64,000 nucleotides of DNA, taken from positions 496,001 to 560,000 of the forward strand of contig CAVUAO010000002.1 in the NCBI GenBank assembly GCA_963739515.1, given 5' to 3'. The translations under genes were made by a program, and so were the position numbers. Below the pieces are notes generated by a model, which did no database searches, was not told the DNA's origin, and saw nothing but the letters and a program-made list of their open reading frames with translations. Positions 48,275 through 57,488 of the stretch are shown here, one piece after another. The DNA comes from JBFYTX01 sp963739515. GTDB taxonomy: Bacteria; Chloroflexota; Dehalococcoidia; Dehalococcoidales; RBG-16-60-22. The first letter of the stretch is position 1, and each line of letters starts with the position of its first letter.

Positions 48275-50755
48275 TTAATCGGCTAATTTCACGGGTTGAA
48301 AACCGCGTAGACGCAGAGAGTTCGTGACCACAGTTATCGAGCTTAACGCCATCGCCGCCGCCGCCAGGATGGGATTTAAGAAACCGTACTTGCCGAGGAT
48401 AAAGCTCAAGCCCGAGGGAACGCCGCGACTGCCGAAGGCGAGATAAAGCACCCCCGCCGCTATCGGGATGAGAAGCACGTTATAGGCAAAAGCCCAGAAA
48501 AGGTTTTGCCTTATCGTCCGGATAGTGCGCCGGCTTAAAGAAACCGCGGTGGCGATACCGGACAGGTCGCCGCTGATGAGGGTGATATCGCCGGTTTCCA
48601 TAGCGACATCGGTGCCGGTGCCGATGGCGATGCCGACATCGGCCTGGGCCAACGCGGGCGCATCGTTAATGCCGTCGCCCACCATAGCGACGACGCGGCC
48701 TTCATCCTGGAGCTTTTTGACTTCCCCGGACTTGTTTTCCGGCAGCACCTCAGCGAGGACGCGGTCAATGCCGGCCTGGCGGGCGATCGCCTCGGCGGTA
48801 CGTTTATTATCGCCGGTAACCATGGCGACCTCGATACCCATCCTGCGTATCCGGGCGACCACGGCGGCGGCGTTCGGTTTAAGAGTATCCGCCAGCCCGA
48901 TAATGCCGGCCGCCCGGCCGTCGACGGCCAGGAACATCACCGTTTTGCCGCCCTGGAAAAGGTCGCCGGCTTTATCTTCAAGTCCTTGGAGGGCGACATG
49001 GTGTTCCTGCATCAGGCGGAGGTTGCCCAGCAAGAGGTTCTTGCCGTTTGATTTTGCCGCGGCGCCGAGACCGGGAATAGCGGTAAAGTCCGCAGCGGGC
49101 AGGATTTTAAGCTGCCTTTCCTGAGCGGCGCGGACGACCGCTTCACCGAGCGGGTGCTCGGAATCATGTTCCACCGCCGCCGCCAGACCGAGCACCTCGT
49201 CCTGGGAAAAGGGAGAAACGGCCAAAATATCGGTCAACCGGGGTTGGCCTTCGGTCAGGGTGCCGGTCTTATCGAGAAGCAGGGTATCGATTTTATAAAA
49301 CCGCTCCAGCGCAGCGGCGCTCCGGATAAGGATGCCATACTCGGCGCCTTTGCCCGTACCCACCATAATCGCCGTGGGCGTGGCCAATCCCAGGGCACAG
49401 GGGCAGGCGATAATCAAGACGGCGATAAAATTCAGGAAAGCAAAAGTCAGCGAGGGAGAAGGCCCGAAAAAGTACCAGATAATAAAAGTAGTAATCGCAA
49501 TACCGATGACTACCGGTACGAAATAGCCGGCAATGACATCGGCGAGGCGCTGGATGGGCGCCTTGCTCCCCTGGGCTTCCTCCACCAGGCGCACGATCCT
49601 CGCCAGGGTGGTGTCCTTACCGACACGGGTCGCCGCAAACTGGAAGCTGCCCGTCTTGTTAATAGTAGCCCCGATGACCTCGTCGCCCTCTTTTTTCTCC
49701 ACGGGCAGGCTTTCGCCGGTGACCATGGACTCATCAATAGCCGGGCTCCCCTGCCGGACAACGCCATCCACGGGCACCCTTTCGCCGGGACGTACCAGAA
49801 TGAGGTCGCCGACCTGCACGTCCTCGACGTTTATCTCGGTTTCTTTGCCTTCGCGAATAACCAAGGCCGTCTTGGGCTGCAGGCCGATGAGCTTTTTAAT
49901 GGCCGCCGAGGTCTGGCCCTTAGCCCTGGCCTCAAGGAAACGGCCCAGCAATATCAGGGCGACAATCATGGAAGAAGTATCGAAATAAACGTCCGGCGCG
50001 GTGCCGCCAATGGTTAACACCGAGGGGAACAGGACAGCCACCACGCTATAAAAATAGGCCGCCGAGGTGCCTACGGCGATGAGGGTATTCATATCGGCTT
50101 TGCCGTGCCTCAGGGCGCCCCAGAACCCGCGATAGAACCGCCAGCCCGCCCAAAACTGCACGGGAGTCGCCAGGGCCCAGAGCAAATAGGGCTTGCCGGT
50201 GAAGCCGGGTAGAAAGCTCAAGGTCATAATAACCGCGCCAAGCACGATTGCGAGGACAAACCGGTTCCTGACATTTTTAATATCACGCTCGGCCGCCATG
50301 GTAACGTCTTCCAGCGTCTCCGTCTCCTCGCCCAGCTCATAGCCGGCATTTCCGACCGCCTTACGCAGGTCGGCCACGGCAACGCTATCGAGATATTCCA
50401 CCGTGGCTTTCTCCGAAGCCAGATTAACCGCGACCGAAACAACGCCGGGGATTTCCTTCAGGGCTGCTTCAACGCGGGCGACACAGGAAGCGCAGGTCAT
50501 GCCGCGCACCGGGAAAATCGATTTTTTTACCGCAATGCCATACCCGGACTCAGAGATAGCATCTTTGATTTTATTCAGGTCAACCTTGTCCGGATCGTAT
50601 TCAATCGAAGCCTTCTCCGAGGCGAAATTGACCCTGGCCTGCGCTACGCCCTTGGTCTTCGCCAGCGCTTTTTCAATATTAACGGCGCAGGTGGCACAAC
50701 TCATGCCGGTAACCCGAATATTGGCTTTCCGTGATTTATTGGTTTTAGTAGTCAT
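48275..50755 (-). CDS. copA: Cu+-exporting P1B-type ATPase
   Basis: An 826-residue heavy-metal pump in the cytoplasmic membrane. Two N-terminal HMA domains carry C20-x2-C23 (GMSCATC) and C88-x2-C91 (GMTCASC). After them come about eight membrane helices with the ion-site CPC in IACPCALGLATPTA, the actuator TGES motif (VTGESLPVEK), the phosphorylation site DKTGTLTEG, the P1B-specific HP in SEHPLGEAV, and GDGINDAPALAQADVGIAIG. The CPC with later N-Y and MSS-like residues (AFAYNVLLIPIAAG; AMALSSITVV) indicates Cu+/Ag+. No CsoR or CueR regulator is adjacent. Confidence 0.96.
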   Translation of the reverse strand: MTTKTNKSRKANIRVTGMSCATCAVNIEKALAKTKGVAQARVNFASEKASIEYDPDKVDLNKIKDAISESGYGIAVKKSIFPVRGMTCASCVARVEAALKEIPGVVSVAVNLASEKATVEYLDSVAVADLRKAVGNAGYELGEETETLEDVTMAAERDIKNVRNRFVLAIVLGAVIMTLSFLPGFTGKPYLLWALATPVQFWAGWRFYRGFWGALRHGKADMNTLIAVGTSAAYFYSVVAVLFPSVLTIGGTAPDVYFDTSSMIVALILLGRFLEARAKGQTSAAIKKLIGLQPKTALVIREGKETEINVEDVQVGDLILVRPGERVPVDGVVRQGSPAIDESMVTGESLPVEKKEGDEVIGATINKTGSFQFAATRVGKDTTLARIVRLVEEAQGSKAPIQRLADVIAGYFVPVVIGIAITTFIIWYFFGPSPSLTFAFLNFIAVLIIACPCALGLATPTAIMVGTGKGAEYGILIRSAAALERFYKIDTLLLDKTGTLTEGQPRLTDILAVSPFSQDEVLGLAAAVEHDSEHPLGEAVVRAAQERQLKILPAADFTAIPGLGAAAKSNGKNLLLGNLRLMQEHHVALQGLEDKAGDLFQGGKTVMFLAVDGRAAGIIGLADTLKPNAAAVVARIRRMGIEVAMVTGDNKRTAEAIARQAGIDRVLAEVLPENKSGEVKKLQDEGRVVAMVGDGINDAPALAQADVGIAIGTGTDVAMETGDITLISGDLSGIATAVSLSRRTIRTIRQNLFWAFAYNVLLIPIAAGVLYLAFGSRGVPSGLSFILGKYGFLNPILAAAAMALSSITVVTNSLRLRGFQPVKLAD

Positions 50756-50926
50756 GATAATCCAACCTATTTAATTTTATCATAGCCAAAGAGTCCTGCC
50801 TAAGTATGTGACCAACATCTCACCCGAACATGACTCTGGTAATGGAATATTTTAGCCAATGTTAATCAGATATTAACAATTGATTGTTATCTTTAAAGAA
50901 AGCCTGAGATAAAGGGGGTAAAGATT

Positions 50927-51475
50927 ATGTGGCGAAGTAAGAAATTTATCATCATCGCCGTATTAGCCATTCTAGTGATTGGGGCTACCGTGGGAGGGGT
51001 GGCAATCGCCCAGGCGGACGATCAAAACACTAATACCACTCCCACTCCCACGACGACCTCAAACGTTACAACGTTCCTGGACAAGGTCGCCGCGATTTAC
51101 CAGCAAAACACCGGGGTAACCATCAACCCGGACGAGCTGCAAAAAGCCGTCACCGCAGCCCGGCAAGCAATTAAAGACGAAGCCCTGACCAACTACCTGC
51201 AGAAACTCGTGACCGACGGCAAGATAACACAGGAGCAGGCCGACCAGTTCAAGGCCTGGCTGGACGCCAAACCGACACAAGCCTTCCAGCAATGGTGGGA
51301 CGCCCGGCCGGATATCCCGGGTCTTTTCGGAAATAAGGGAACCGGCATGCCCTTCGGCGGGATGAAACGCGGCATGGGCAGGTTCGGGGTGGGGATGAAG
51401 TCCGGAGCCTGGTGCGCGCCTAACGCCAATACGCAGCCTAATACCAATACACCGGCTAACACCAACACGCAATAG
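50927..51475 (+). CDS. Exported DUF2680-like protein
   Basis: A 182-residue secreted protein. An N-terminal hydrophobic segment (FIIIAVLAILVIGATVGGVA) ends in AQA, likely a signal peptide. The middle (FLDKVAAIYQQNTGVTINPD, then LVTDGKITQEQADQFKAWLD) has the DUF2680 pattern, and the C-terminus is Gly/Met-rich (GMPFGGMKRGMGRFGVGM) then Asn/Thr/Pro repeats. Such proteins often sit next to two-component systems in Chloroflexi and Firmicutes. A terminator follows, then an OmpR-type regulator and kinase. The Met-rich stretch could bind metal, which would fit the neighbouring CopA, but that is speculation. Confidence 0.85.
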   Translation: MWRSKKFIIIAVLAILVIGATVGGVAIAQADDQNTNTTPTPTTTSNVTTFLDKVAAIYQQNTGVTINPDELQKAVTAARQAIKDEALTNYLQKLVTDGKITQEQADQFKAWLDAKPTQAFQQWWDARPDIPGLFGNKGTGMPFGGMKRGMGRFGVGMKSGAWCAPNANTQPNTNTPANTNTQ

Positions 51476-51506
51476 ACCAGAATCAAAGAAAATCCGAGAT
51501 TTCGAT

Positions 51507-51534
51507 AAGGAGGGGGAAGTTCCCCCTCCTTTTT
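51507..51534 (+). terminator. Strong intrinsic terminator after the DUF2680-like gene
   Basis: AAGGAGGGGGA pairs with TCCCCCTCCTT around AGT (51507-51531), followed by a run of Ts to 51534. Confidence 0.9.
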
Positions 51535-51572
51535 GTTGCGGAAACCTAGTAGAGTTCAAATATAAATTCACA

Positions 51573-51596
51573 ATTTCTTAACATTTATGGTATAAA
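51573..51596 (+). promoter_or_regulatory. TTTCTTAACATTTATGG box and -10 of the response regulator gene
   Basis: A TTCACA/TATAAA pair with an 18-base spacer lies at 51567-51596, and the spacer contains ATTTCTTAACATTTATGG (51573-51590). A closely similar box precedes the MacA-like gene (53742-53760). TTAACA-type boxes are typical for PhoP/OmpR-family regulators, so this may be the binding site of the regulator encoded here. Confidence 0.45.
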
Positions 51597-51631
51597 TTAA
51601 AATGAAGCTAATAAATAATGAGGGTTTAGAG

Positions 51632-52327
51632 ATGCCCGGGAAAAAGGTGCTGGTAGTTGATGACGATGCGAAGACAGTAGAGCTGGTCAAGCTTTACCTG
51701 AACCGGGACGGCTACCGCGTCATGACCGCCTATAACGGCAACGACGCCCTGCAGCTCGCCCGCGAGCACCACCCCGACCTGATTGTCCTCGACCTGATGC
51801 TACCGGGGATGGACGGTCTCGAGGTATGCCGCGTACTACGCAAAGAGTCCGACGTGCCGATTATCATGCTGACGGCGCTGACGACGGATGAAGACCGGCT
51901 CAATGGCCTGGACCTCGGCGCGGACGATTACGTGACCAAGCCCTTCAGTCCCCGGGAACTGGCCGCCAGAGTGAGGGCGGTACTGCGGCGCTTCCCCGGG
52001 GAACGTGGACCGGACAAAATCGATTACGGACCGCTCAGCGTGAACTTCCTGAAGCACGAAGCCTTCCTGGAGGGCAAGCCGCTGGGACTCACCCCGGTGG
52101 AATTCAAAGTGCTGGGAGCCCTCGTGAAAGAGCCGGGCCGGGTGTTCAGTCGGGCGCAGATTATCGAGAAAGCGCTCGGGCATGATTTTGACGGCTTCGA
52201 CCGCACCATCGACGTACATATCCTGAAACTGCGCCGCAAGCTCGAACCGGACCCGCGCCGTCCCAGGTTTATTAAGACCATCTACGGGGCCGGCTACAAG
52301 CTCCTGGAGCTCAACAGCAATGCATAG
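51632..52327 (+). CDS. OmpR/PhoB-family response regulator
   Basis: A 231-residue two-component regulator. The receiver domain has VLVVDDDAKTV, phospho-acceptor Asp54 in LIVLDLMLPGMDG, MLTALT, and DDYVTKPFSPRELAARV with the conserved Lys. The C-terminal winged helix (YGPLSVNFLKHEAFLEGKPL; VFSRAQIIEKALG; IDVHILKLRRKLEP) is of the PhoB type. GAGGG lies seven bases before ATG 51632; an earlier ATG (51602) has no such site. The kinase gene overlaps by eight bases. Confidence 0.95.
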   Translation: MPGKKVLVVDDDAKTVELVKLYLNRDGYRVMTAYNGNDALQLAREHHPDLIVLDLMLPGMDGLEVCRVLRKESDVPIIMLTALTTDEDRLNGLDLGADDYVTKPFSPRELAARVRAVLRRFPGERGPDKIDYGPLSVNFLKHEAFLEGKPLGLTPVEFKVLGALVKEPGRVFSRAQIIEKALGHDFDGFDRTIDVHILKLRRKLEPDPRRPRFIKTIYGAGYKLLELNSNA

Positions 52328-53735
52328 CCTGAACTTCCGTTTAATGGCGGCCTTCACGCTGGTCATTATCGTGATCATCGGTTCCGCATTTTTCTTTACT
52401 TACCGCAACACGAGCCATGAAATCAGCCAGGTGGGAAAAAACTTGGAAGCGATACAGGATAGAAGGATAGAATTAGAGCTCTCCCGTTACTATCAATTCA
52501 CGGGGGGCTGGGAAGGTGTCCAGGCTGTCGTCGTCCAATGGGGCAACATGTACGGACGACGGATTATCCTGACCGATAAAGACAATACGGTACTAGCCGA
52601 CTCCGACGAGGGGCTGCTGGGGAGCAGCTATAACGCCGATGACAATGCCAACCAGACCGTATTCGTGATAGCGAAACCTTACCCCGGCCAGCGATTCGAT
52701 GTGCTATTTTCGCCGGACCCCCTCGCAGCCACACCCATAGCCAGTGCGGATATCGTCGGCGTCCTCAGCTTAACACATGGAGACTATCCGGACATTAACC
52801 TGGCGGCGCTACAAATTACTTACCAGACCATCGGACGTTTCTTCATCTGGGGAGGCCTGCTGGCTATTGCTATCGCCCTCGGGCTGACTTTTTTCTTATC
52901 GCGCCGCATCCTGTCACCGGTCAAAGCCCTCACCAGTGCCACCAGGCAGTTCGGTAAAGGCGATTTTTCCCACCGGGTGGACTATAAAGGCCAGGGGGAA
53001 ATCGGCGAACTGGCGCAGTCCTTCAACTCCATGGCCGATGACCTGGCGCGCACCGAACGCCTGCGCCGCAACATGGTGGCGGACGTTGCCCACGAACTCA
53101 GAACGCCCCTATCGAACCTCAAAGGCTACCTGGAAGCCATCAGCGACGGCGTCGTCGCGCCGGATGAAAACACCATCAAGCTGCTCTACGAGGAGGCGGC
53201 TTCATTATCACGACTGGTCGACGACCTGCAAGACCTGAGCCTGACCGACGCCGGAGAAATCAAATTAATCCGGCAGCCGGAAGACATCACGGTCCTGATT
53301 AAGGAGACCGTCACTGGAATGCAAGCCAAAGCGACCGAAAGGGGCCTGCTATTATCCACCGAACTGCTCGCGGAACTACCGTCGGTAAATATCGATTCCC
53401 ACCGGGTCAAACAGGTGCTGCGCAACCTGCTCGAAAACGCGGTGGCGCACACCGACAAGGGGGGAAAGATCACGGTCACCGCCCGGCGACAGGCGGGCCA
53501 AATATATATCAGCGTGACAGATACCGGGGAAGGCATCCCCGCCAGCGAACTGCCGCTAATCTTCGAACGGTTCTATCGCGTCGATAAATCGCGCACCCGG
53601 AAAACCGGCGGCAGCGGTCTGGGGCTTACCATCGCCAAGCGCCTGGTGGAAGCCCACGGCGGCACCATCGAAGTGAAAAGCGAACCGGGCCATGGCAGCA
53701 CCTTTACCTTTACCATCCCGGTGATGACCGGATAA
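52320..53735 (+). CDS. PhoR/BaeS-like sensor histidine kinase
   Basis: A 471-residue membrane kinase. Helix 1 (MAAFTLVIIVIIGSAFFFTY) and helix 2 (IGRFFIWGGLLAIAIALGLT) flank an outside sensor of about 140 residues. Then come a HAMP domain (SRRILSPVKALTSATRQFGK), the dimerisation domain with phospho-His258 in VADVAHELRTPLSNLKG, and the ATPase domain with N box RNLLENAVAH, G1 DTGEGIP and G2 GGSGLGLTI. It is complete and is the partner of the overlapping response regulator. Confidence 0.95.
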   Translation: MHSLNFRLMAAFTLVIIVIIGSAFFFTYRNTSHEISQVGKNLEAIQDRRIELELSRYYQFTGGWEGVQAVVVQWGNMYGRRIILTDKDNTVLADSDEGLLGSSYNADDNANQTVFVIAKPYPGQRFDVLFSPDPLAATPIASADIVGVLSLTHGDYPDINLAALQITYQTIGRFFIWGGLLAIAIALGLTFFLSRRILSPVKALTSATRQFGKGDFSHRVDYKGQGEIGELAQSFNSMADDLARTERLRRNMVADVAHELRTPLSNLKGYLEAISDGVVAPDENTIKLLYEEAASLSRLVDDLQDLSLTDAGEIKLIRQPEDITVLIKETVTGMQAKATERGLLLSTELLAELPSVNIDSHRVKQVLRNLLENAVAHTDKGGKITVTARRQAGQIYISVTDTGEGIPASELPLIFERFYRVDKSRTRKTGGSGLGLTIAKRLVEAHGGTIEVKSEPGHGSTFTFTIPVMTG

Positions 53736-53741
53736 ATTAAT

Positions 53742-53760
53742 ATTTTCCTAACATTATTGG
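53742..53760 (+). promoter_or_regulatory. TTTCCTAACATTATTGG box upstream of the efflux operon
   Basis: ATTTTCCTAACATTATTGG (53742-53760) matches the box at 51573-51590 at most positions (shared core TTTC-Y-TAACATT). It lies just after the kinase stop and 66 bases before the MacA-like gene, so the two-component system may control the efflux operon from here. Confidence 0.4.
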
Positions 53761-53825
53761 GGCACATTAATAATATAGACGGATAATGCGTCGGGAAACG
53801 TAATATAACGACGCGGGAGAAGAAA

Positions 53826-55565
53826 ATGAAAGTCTTCAAGGTTATCCTTATAACGCTCATCCTGGGCGGACTGATAATTGCCGTGTTCGGCTGCGGTGGA
53901 CAATCAAGCAGCAGCACCACGACGACCCAGATAGCGACCGTAAAGCGCGGTAATCTGACACTGGACATCACGGCGGCGGGCAACCTGGCCCTTTCCCATT
54001 CCGAAGACCTGGCCGTCGACCTGTTCTATGGACAATCCGGGGCATCGGGGACCAAAGGCACCATCGGGGAGGTCCTGGTGCAGGAGGGAGACGCGGTGAA
54101 AGAGGGGCAGGTGCTGGTCACCATCGATAAAAACGAATGGGATGACCAGATGGCGGCGCTGGAAGACCAGGTAAGCAGCGCGCAACGCGCGATTCTCCAG
54201 GCGCAACTCAACGAGAAAACCTCTGAACAGGCCGTGAAAAACGCCAAAGATACCGTGACCGCTAAAGAAACGGCCGTCATCAACGCCGAGATAGCTTACC
54301 AGCAGACCCAGACGGCCCTGGCCACCGCGATTACCGCCATAGATTATCAACAGGCCCTATCCGAACTCATGAAAGCCCAGACCTGGTATGACTACGTCAC
54401 CACGACATATAAAGCCACCGCAGGTTCGACGGAACAGTACGAACTGACACTGCAAAACGCCCAGGACAACCTGGACGTCGCCCAGACCAACTATAACAAT
54501 GTTTTGGCCGGTTATAACACCGAGCAAGTCAACCTTAAAAAGAACCAGGTAGAAGTCGCCGAAAGGACGCTGGCGGCCGCCCGCGAAGACATTAATGACG
54601 CCAACGACGACGTGACCCTGAAGGGACTGAGCCTGGCCCTGAGCCAGGGGAGTCTAAACGATGCCAACAAAACCCTGGATAAGGCCAAGGCCAACCTCGC
54701 CGAGGCACAGGGAATGAGCCCGGAGATTAAAGCCCCCTTCGACGGTTTTATCACTAAAGTTAATGTCGCCGGCGGGGATGAGGTGCTTAACGGAGCGGTG
54801 GCGGTGACCATCGCCGACCCCAATAAATTCGAGGCGGACATACTGGTCAGCGAGATGGACATTACCCAGGTCAAGCTCGGCGGCGAGGCCACGGTGGCCG
54901 CCAACGCCATGACGGGAGCGGCCTTTCCCGCCAAGGTGACCCACATCGCGCCCACGGCAACCATACAGTCGGGCGTGGTGAACTATACGGTAAAGGTCGA
55001 ACTTGATACCCTTAAAGCGGCCAGCGCGAACCAGACGGCCACCAGCACGGCAAATACCACGGCCGGCGGGCTGCCCCCCAGGCTGCAAAGCGCCGTGGAT
55101 TCCGGCAGGATAACCCAGGCGCAGGCCGAACAGCTAGCGAAGAACTTACCGGCGGGAGGTACGAATATTCCCGAGGGTGTGACGGCGCCAGCAAGCACGG
55201 ACTTACCCAGCTTTTCCACCGGCCAGTCACCGAGCCAGGCGCCCGTAACGACATCCCAGAACTTTGAGCTCCGCGAGGGTCTTACGGTCACGGTAGATAT
55301 CGTCGTAGCGAGCCGGACGAACGTGCTGCTGGTGCCTAACGGGGCGGTCACCAAAGAGGGGCTGAAAAGCTATGTCCAGGTGGTAAATGCTTCCGGCGGC
55401 ACGGAAAAGCGCGAAGTCACTCCCGGTATAAGCAACTGGCAGTATACCGAAATCACCAATGGTCTCTCCGAAGGGGAACAGGTCGTGGTAACACTGAACA
55501 CCTCCTCCAGCTTGTCCACGACCCAGAGAGTGGGCAGTGTGTTTTTCGGCGGTCCGGGCAGATAA
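53826..55565 (+). CDS. MacA-like periplasmic adaptor lipoprotein
   Basis: A 579-residue HlyD/MacA-type membrane fusion protein. A signal peptide ends in lipobox AVFGC near residue 23. The core has a lipoyl-like half (VLVQEGDAVKEGQVLVTIDK), a long helical hairpin (about 105-285, rich in Ala, Asn and Gln), the second lipoyl half (SPEIKAPFDGFITKVNVAGG), beta-barrel domains, and a C-terminal strand region (LREGLTVTVDIVVASRTNVL). An insert of about 90 Thr/Pro/Gln-rich residues (SRITQAQAEQLAKNLP and similar) splits the barrel region. It links the MacB-like ABC transporter to an outer or surface component. In a single-membrane cell it would act as an external chaperone. Confidence 0.9.
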   Translation: MKVFKVILITLILGGLIIAVFGCGGQSSSSTTTTQIATVKRGNLTLDITAAGNLALSHSEDLAVDLFYGQSGASGTKGTIGEVLVQEGDAVKEGQVLVTIDKNEWDDQMAALEDQVSSAQRAILQAQLNEKTSEQAVKNAKDTVTAKETAVINAEIAYQQTQTALATAITAIDYQQALSELMKAQTWYDYVTTTYKATAGSTEQYELTLQNAQDNLDVAQTNYNNVLAGYNTEQVNLKKNQVEVAERTLAAAREDINDANDDVTLKGLSLALSQGSLNDANKTLDKAKANLAEAQGMSPEIKAPFDGFITKVNVAGGDEVLNGAVAVTIADPNKFEADILVSEMDITQVKLGGEATVAANAMTGAAFPAKVTHIAPTATIQSGVVNYTVKVELDTLKAASANQTATSTANTTAGGLPPRLQSAVDSGRITQAQAEQLAKNLPAGGTNIPEGVTAPASTDLPSFSTGQSPSQAPVTTSQNFELREGLTVTVDIVVASRTNVLLVPNGAVTKEGLKSYVQVVNASGGTEKREVTPGISNWQYTEITNGLSEGEQVVVTLNTSSSLSTTQRVGSVFFGGPGR

Positions 55566-55579
55566 AGGAAGCGACGCTA

Positions 55580-56248
55580 ATGATTAGACTGGAAAACATC
55601 ACCAAAGTATATCCGATGGGCAAACGGGAACTGACCGTGCTGGCGGGCATAAACCTGCACATCAAACAGGGCGAACTGGTAGCGATCATGGGGCCATCCG
55701 GGTCGGGCAAGTCGACGATGCTCAACCTTATCGGCTGCCTGGATAAACCGACATCCGGCCAGTACTATCTGGACAACCGGGAGGTAAGCCGTTTCGGAAG
55801 CCGGGAGCTGGCGCAGGTGAGAGCGCAGAAGATAGGTTTTATCTTCCAGACCTTTAATCTGCTTTCCCGGCTCACCGCGTTAGCCAATGTGGAACTCGGG
55901 ATGACTTACGCCGGCGGCGTCGAACGCAAGCAGGCCCTCGAGGCCCTGGCGAAAGTGGGGCTTTCCGAACGAATTCACCACCGCCCCATCGAACTCTCAG
56001 GCGGCGAGCAGCAGAGAGTCGCCATCGCGCGTGCCATCGTCAAAAATCCCTCCGTGTTTTTAGCCGATGAACCCACCGGCCAGCTAGACAGCAAATCCGG
56101 CGAGGAAGTAGTATCGATTCTGACCTCTCTAAACGCCGAACACGGTATTACGCTGATTCTGGTCACCCACGATGCCAATATCGCCAGTCACTGCCAAAGG
56201 ATAATTCAAATAAAAGACGGCCAGGTAGTTGGAGAGATGACTAAATGA
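55580..56248 (+). CDS. MacB/LolD-type ABC transporter ATP-binding protein
   Basis: A 222-residue ABC ATPase with Walker A MGPSGSGKST (37-46), Q-loop IFQTFNLL, signature LSGGEQQRVAIARAI, Walker B VFLADEPTGQLD and H-loop LVTHD. It belongs to the MacB/LolD/FtsE branch that powers mechanotransmission transporters. It follows the adaptor gene by 14 bases and overlaps the permease start by four bases. Confidence 0.95.
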   Translation: MIRLENITKVYPMGKRELTVLAGINLHIKQGELVAIMGPSGSGKSTMLNLIGCLDKPTSGQYYLDNREVSRFGSRELAQVRAQKIGFIFQTFNLLSRLTALANVELGMTYAGGVERKQALEALAKVGLSERIHHRPIELSGGEQQRVAIARAIVKNPSVFLADEPTGQLDSKSGEEVVSILTSLNAEHGITLILVTHDANIASHCQRIIQIKDGQVVGEMTK

Positions 56249-57478
56249 AAATGAAAGGCTGGCTCAATTTTTTTGCCACGGTGTGGCTGGGGCTGGTTAC
56301 TCACAAGCTGCGGAGCTTTTTAACCATCCTGGGAGTGGTTATCGGTGTGGCTTCGGTAATTGTTCTCATGTCCATCGGGCAGGGTTCCACCCAACAAATC
56401 ATCAGCAACATCGAAAATATGGGAGCTAACCTGATTACCATCCGTCCCGGAGCATTTACATTTGGGGGTATCAGGGGCGGCATGTCACAAACGCTGACGA
56501 TAGAAGACAGCGAGGCAATATCGGAACAGGTTTCAAATATCGCGGCGGTAGCGCCCTCCTATTCCAGCAGCCTGCAGCTGGTGGCGGGCAGTAAAAATAC
56601 CAACGCGCAGGTCACCGGTACCACCCCGGAATATCTGGCGGTAAACAACCTGAGCGTAGCCTCCGGCACTTTCTTCAGCGAGAACGATTATCAGAGCGGT
56701 AACAAGGTCGTCGTGCTGGGGCCTGAATGTGGCCCAAACGCTTTTCGGCACCAGCGATCCTATCGGTCAACAAATGCGCATGGGCAAAATCATCGTACGC
56801 GTCATCGGCGTGCTGGAGAGCAAAGGGGCAACATTCAGTTCGCCGGATGACGGCGTCTTTATGCCGCTGACGGCCATACAACAGACGGTCGCCCAGCCAC
56901 GGACGGCACAGGGGGGACGCGTGGTATCAACGGTGTCTTTAACGGTAACCAAGGACACCTACACGCAGAATGTGATTGATTCGGTGACCAGCCTGCTGCG
57001 CACGCGTCATAAGCTATCCTCCGCAGCCGATAACGATTTCAGCATTATGTCAACCGAAGAAATCGCCCAGACACTGACGCAAACCACGAGCACGTTAACG
57101 CTACTGCTGGGCGCGGTGGCCGCTATTTCATTGCTGGTGGGAGGCATCGGCGTGATGAACATCATGCTGGTCTCGGTCCTCGAGAGGACCCGAGAGATAG
57201 GCATTCGCAAAGCCCTCGGAGCCAGGGAAGTAGATATCTGGAGTCAGTTCTTATCCGAGGCAGCTTTTTTGACTTTTACGGGCGGTGTCATCGGGGTCGC
57301 CCTGGGTTGGGGAATTTCGGTGCTCATTAATGCCATGGGGCTGATGGCCACGGTAGTCAGCGCCCAGATAGTAATCCTGGCCGTTTGCGTCGCGGTGGGC
57401 ATCGGGCTGTTCTTCGGTTTTTACCCCGCCTGGAACGCTTCCCGGCTCAACCCCATCGAAGCCCTAAGGTCGGAATAG
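56245..57478 (+). pseudogene. MacB-like ABC transporter permease, one-base frameshift
   Basis: FtsX/MacB-type permease. The first 160 codons from ATG 56245 give the first membrane helix (RSFLTILGVVIGVASVIVLM) and the outside MacB core. Near 56719-56729 the frame breaks: GGGCCTGAATGTGGCC should read as G-P-N-V-A, but an extra base sends it to a stop at 56850. In the next frame the protein continues (AQTLFGTSDPIGQQM) through the rest of the core and three membrane helices (GVMNIMLVSVLERTREIGIR etc.) to 57478. Joined, it is 410 residues, the usual length. As in leuC, this is a single extra base, so a sequencing error is as likely as a real lesion. Confidence 0.88.
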
Positions 57479-57488
57479 CCGGAAAATT

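Noticed and set aside
49154..50017. A 287-codon plus-strand frame opposite copA
   Set aside because: Antisense to the conserved ATPase and of compositionally biased sequence.
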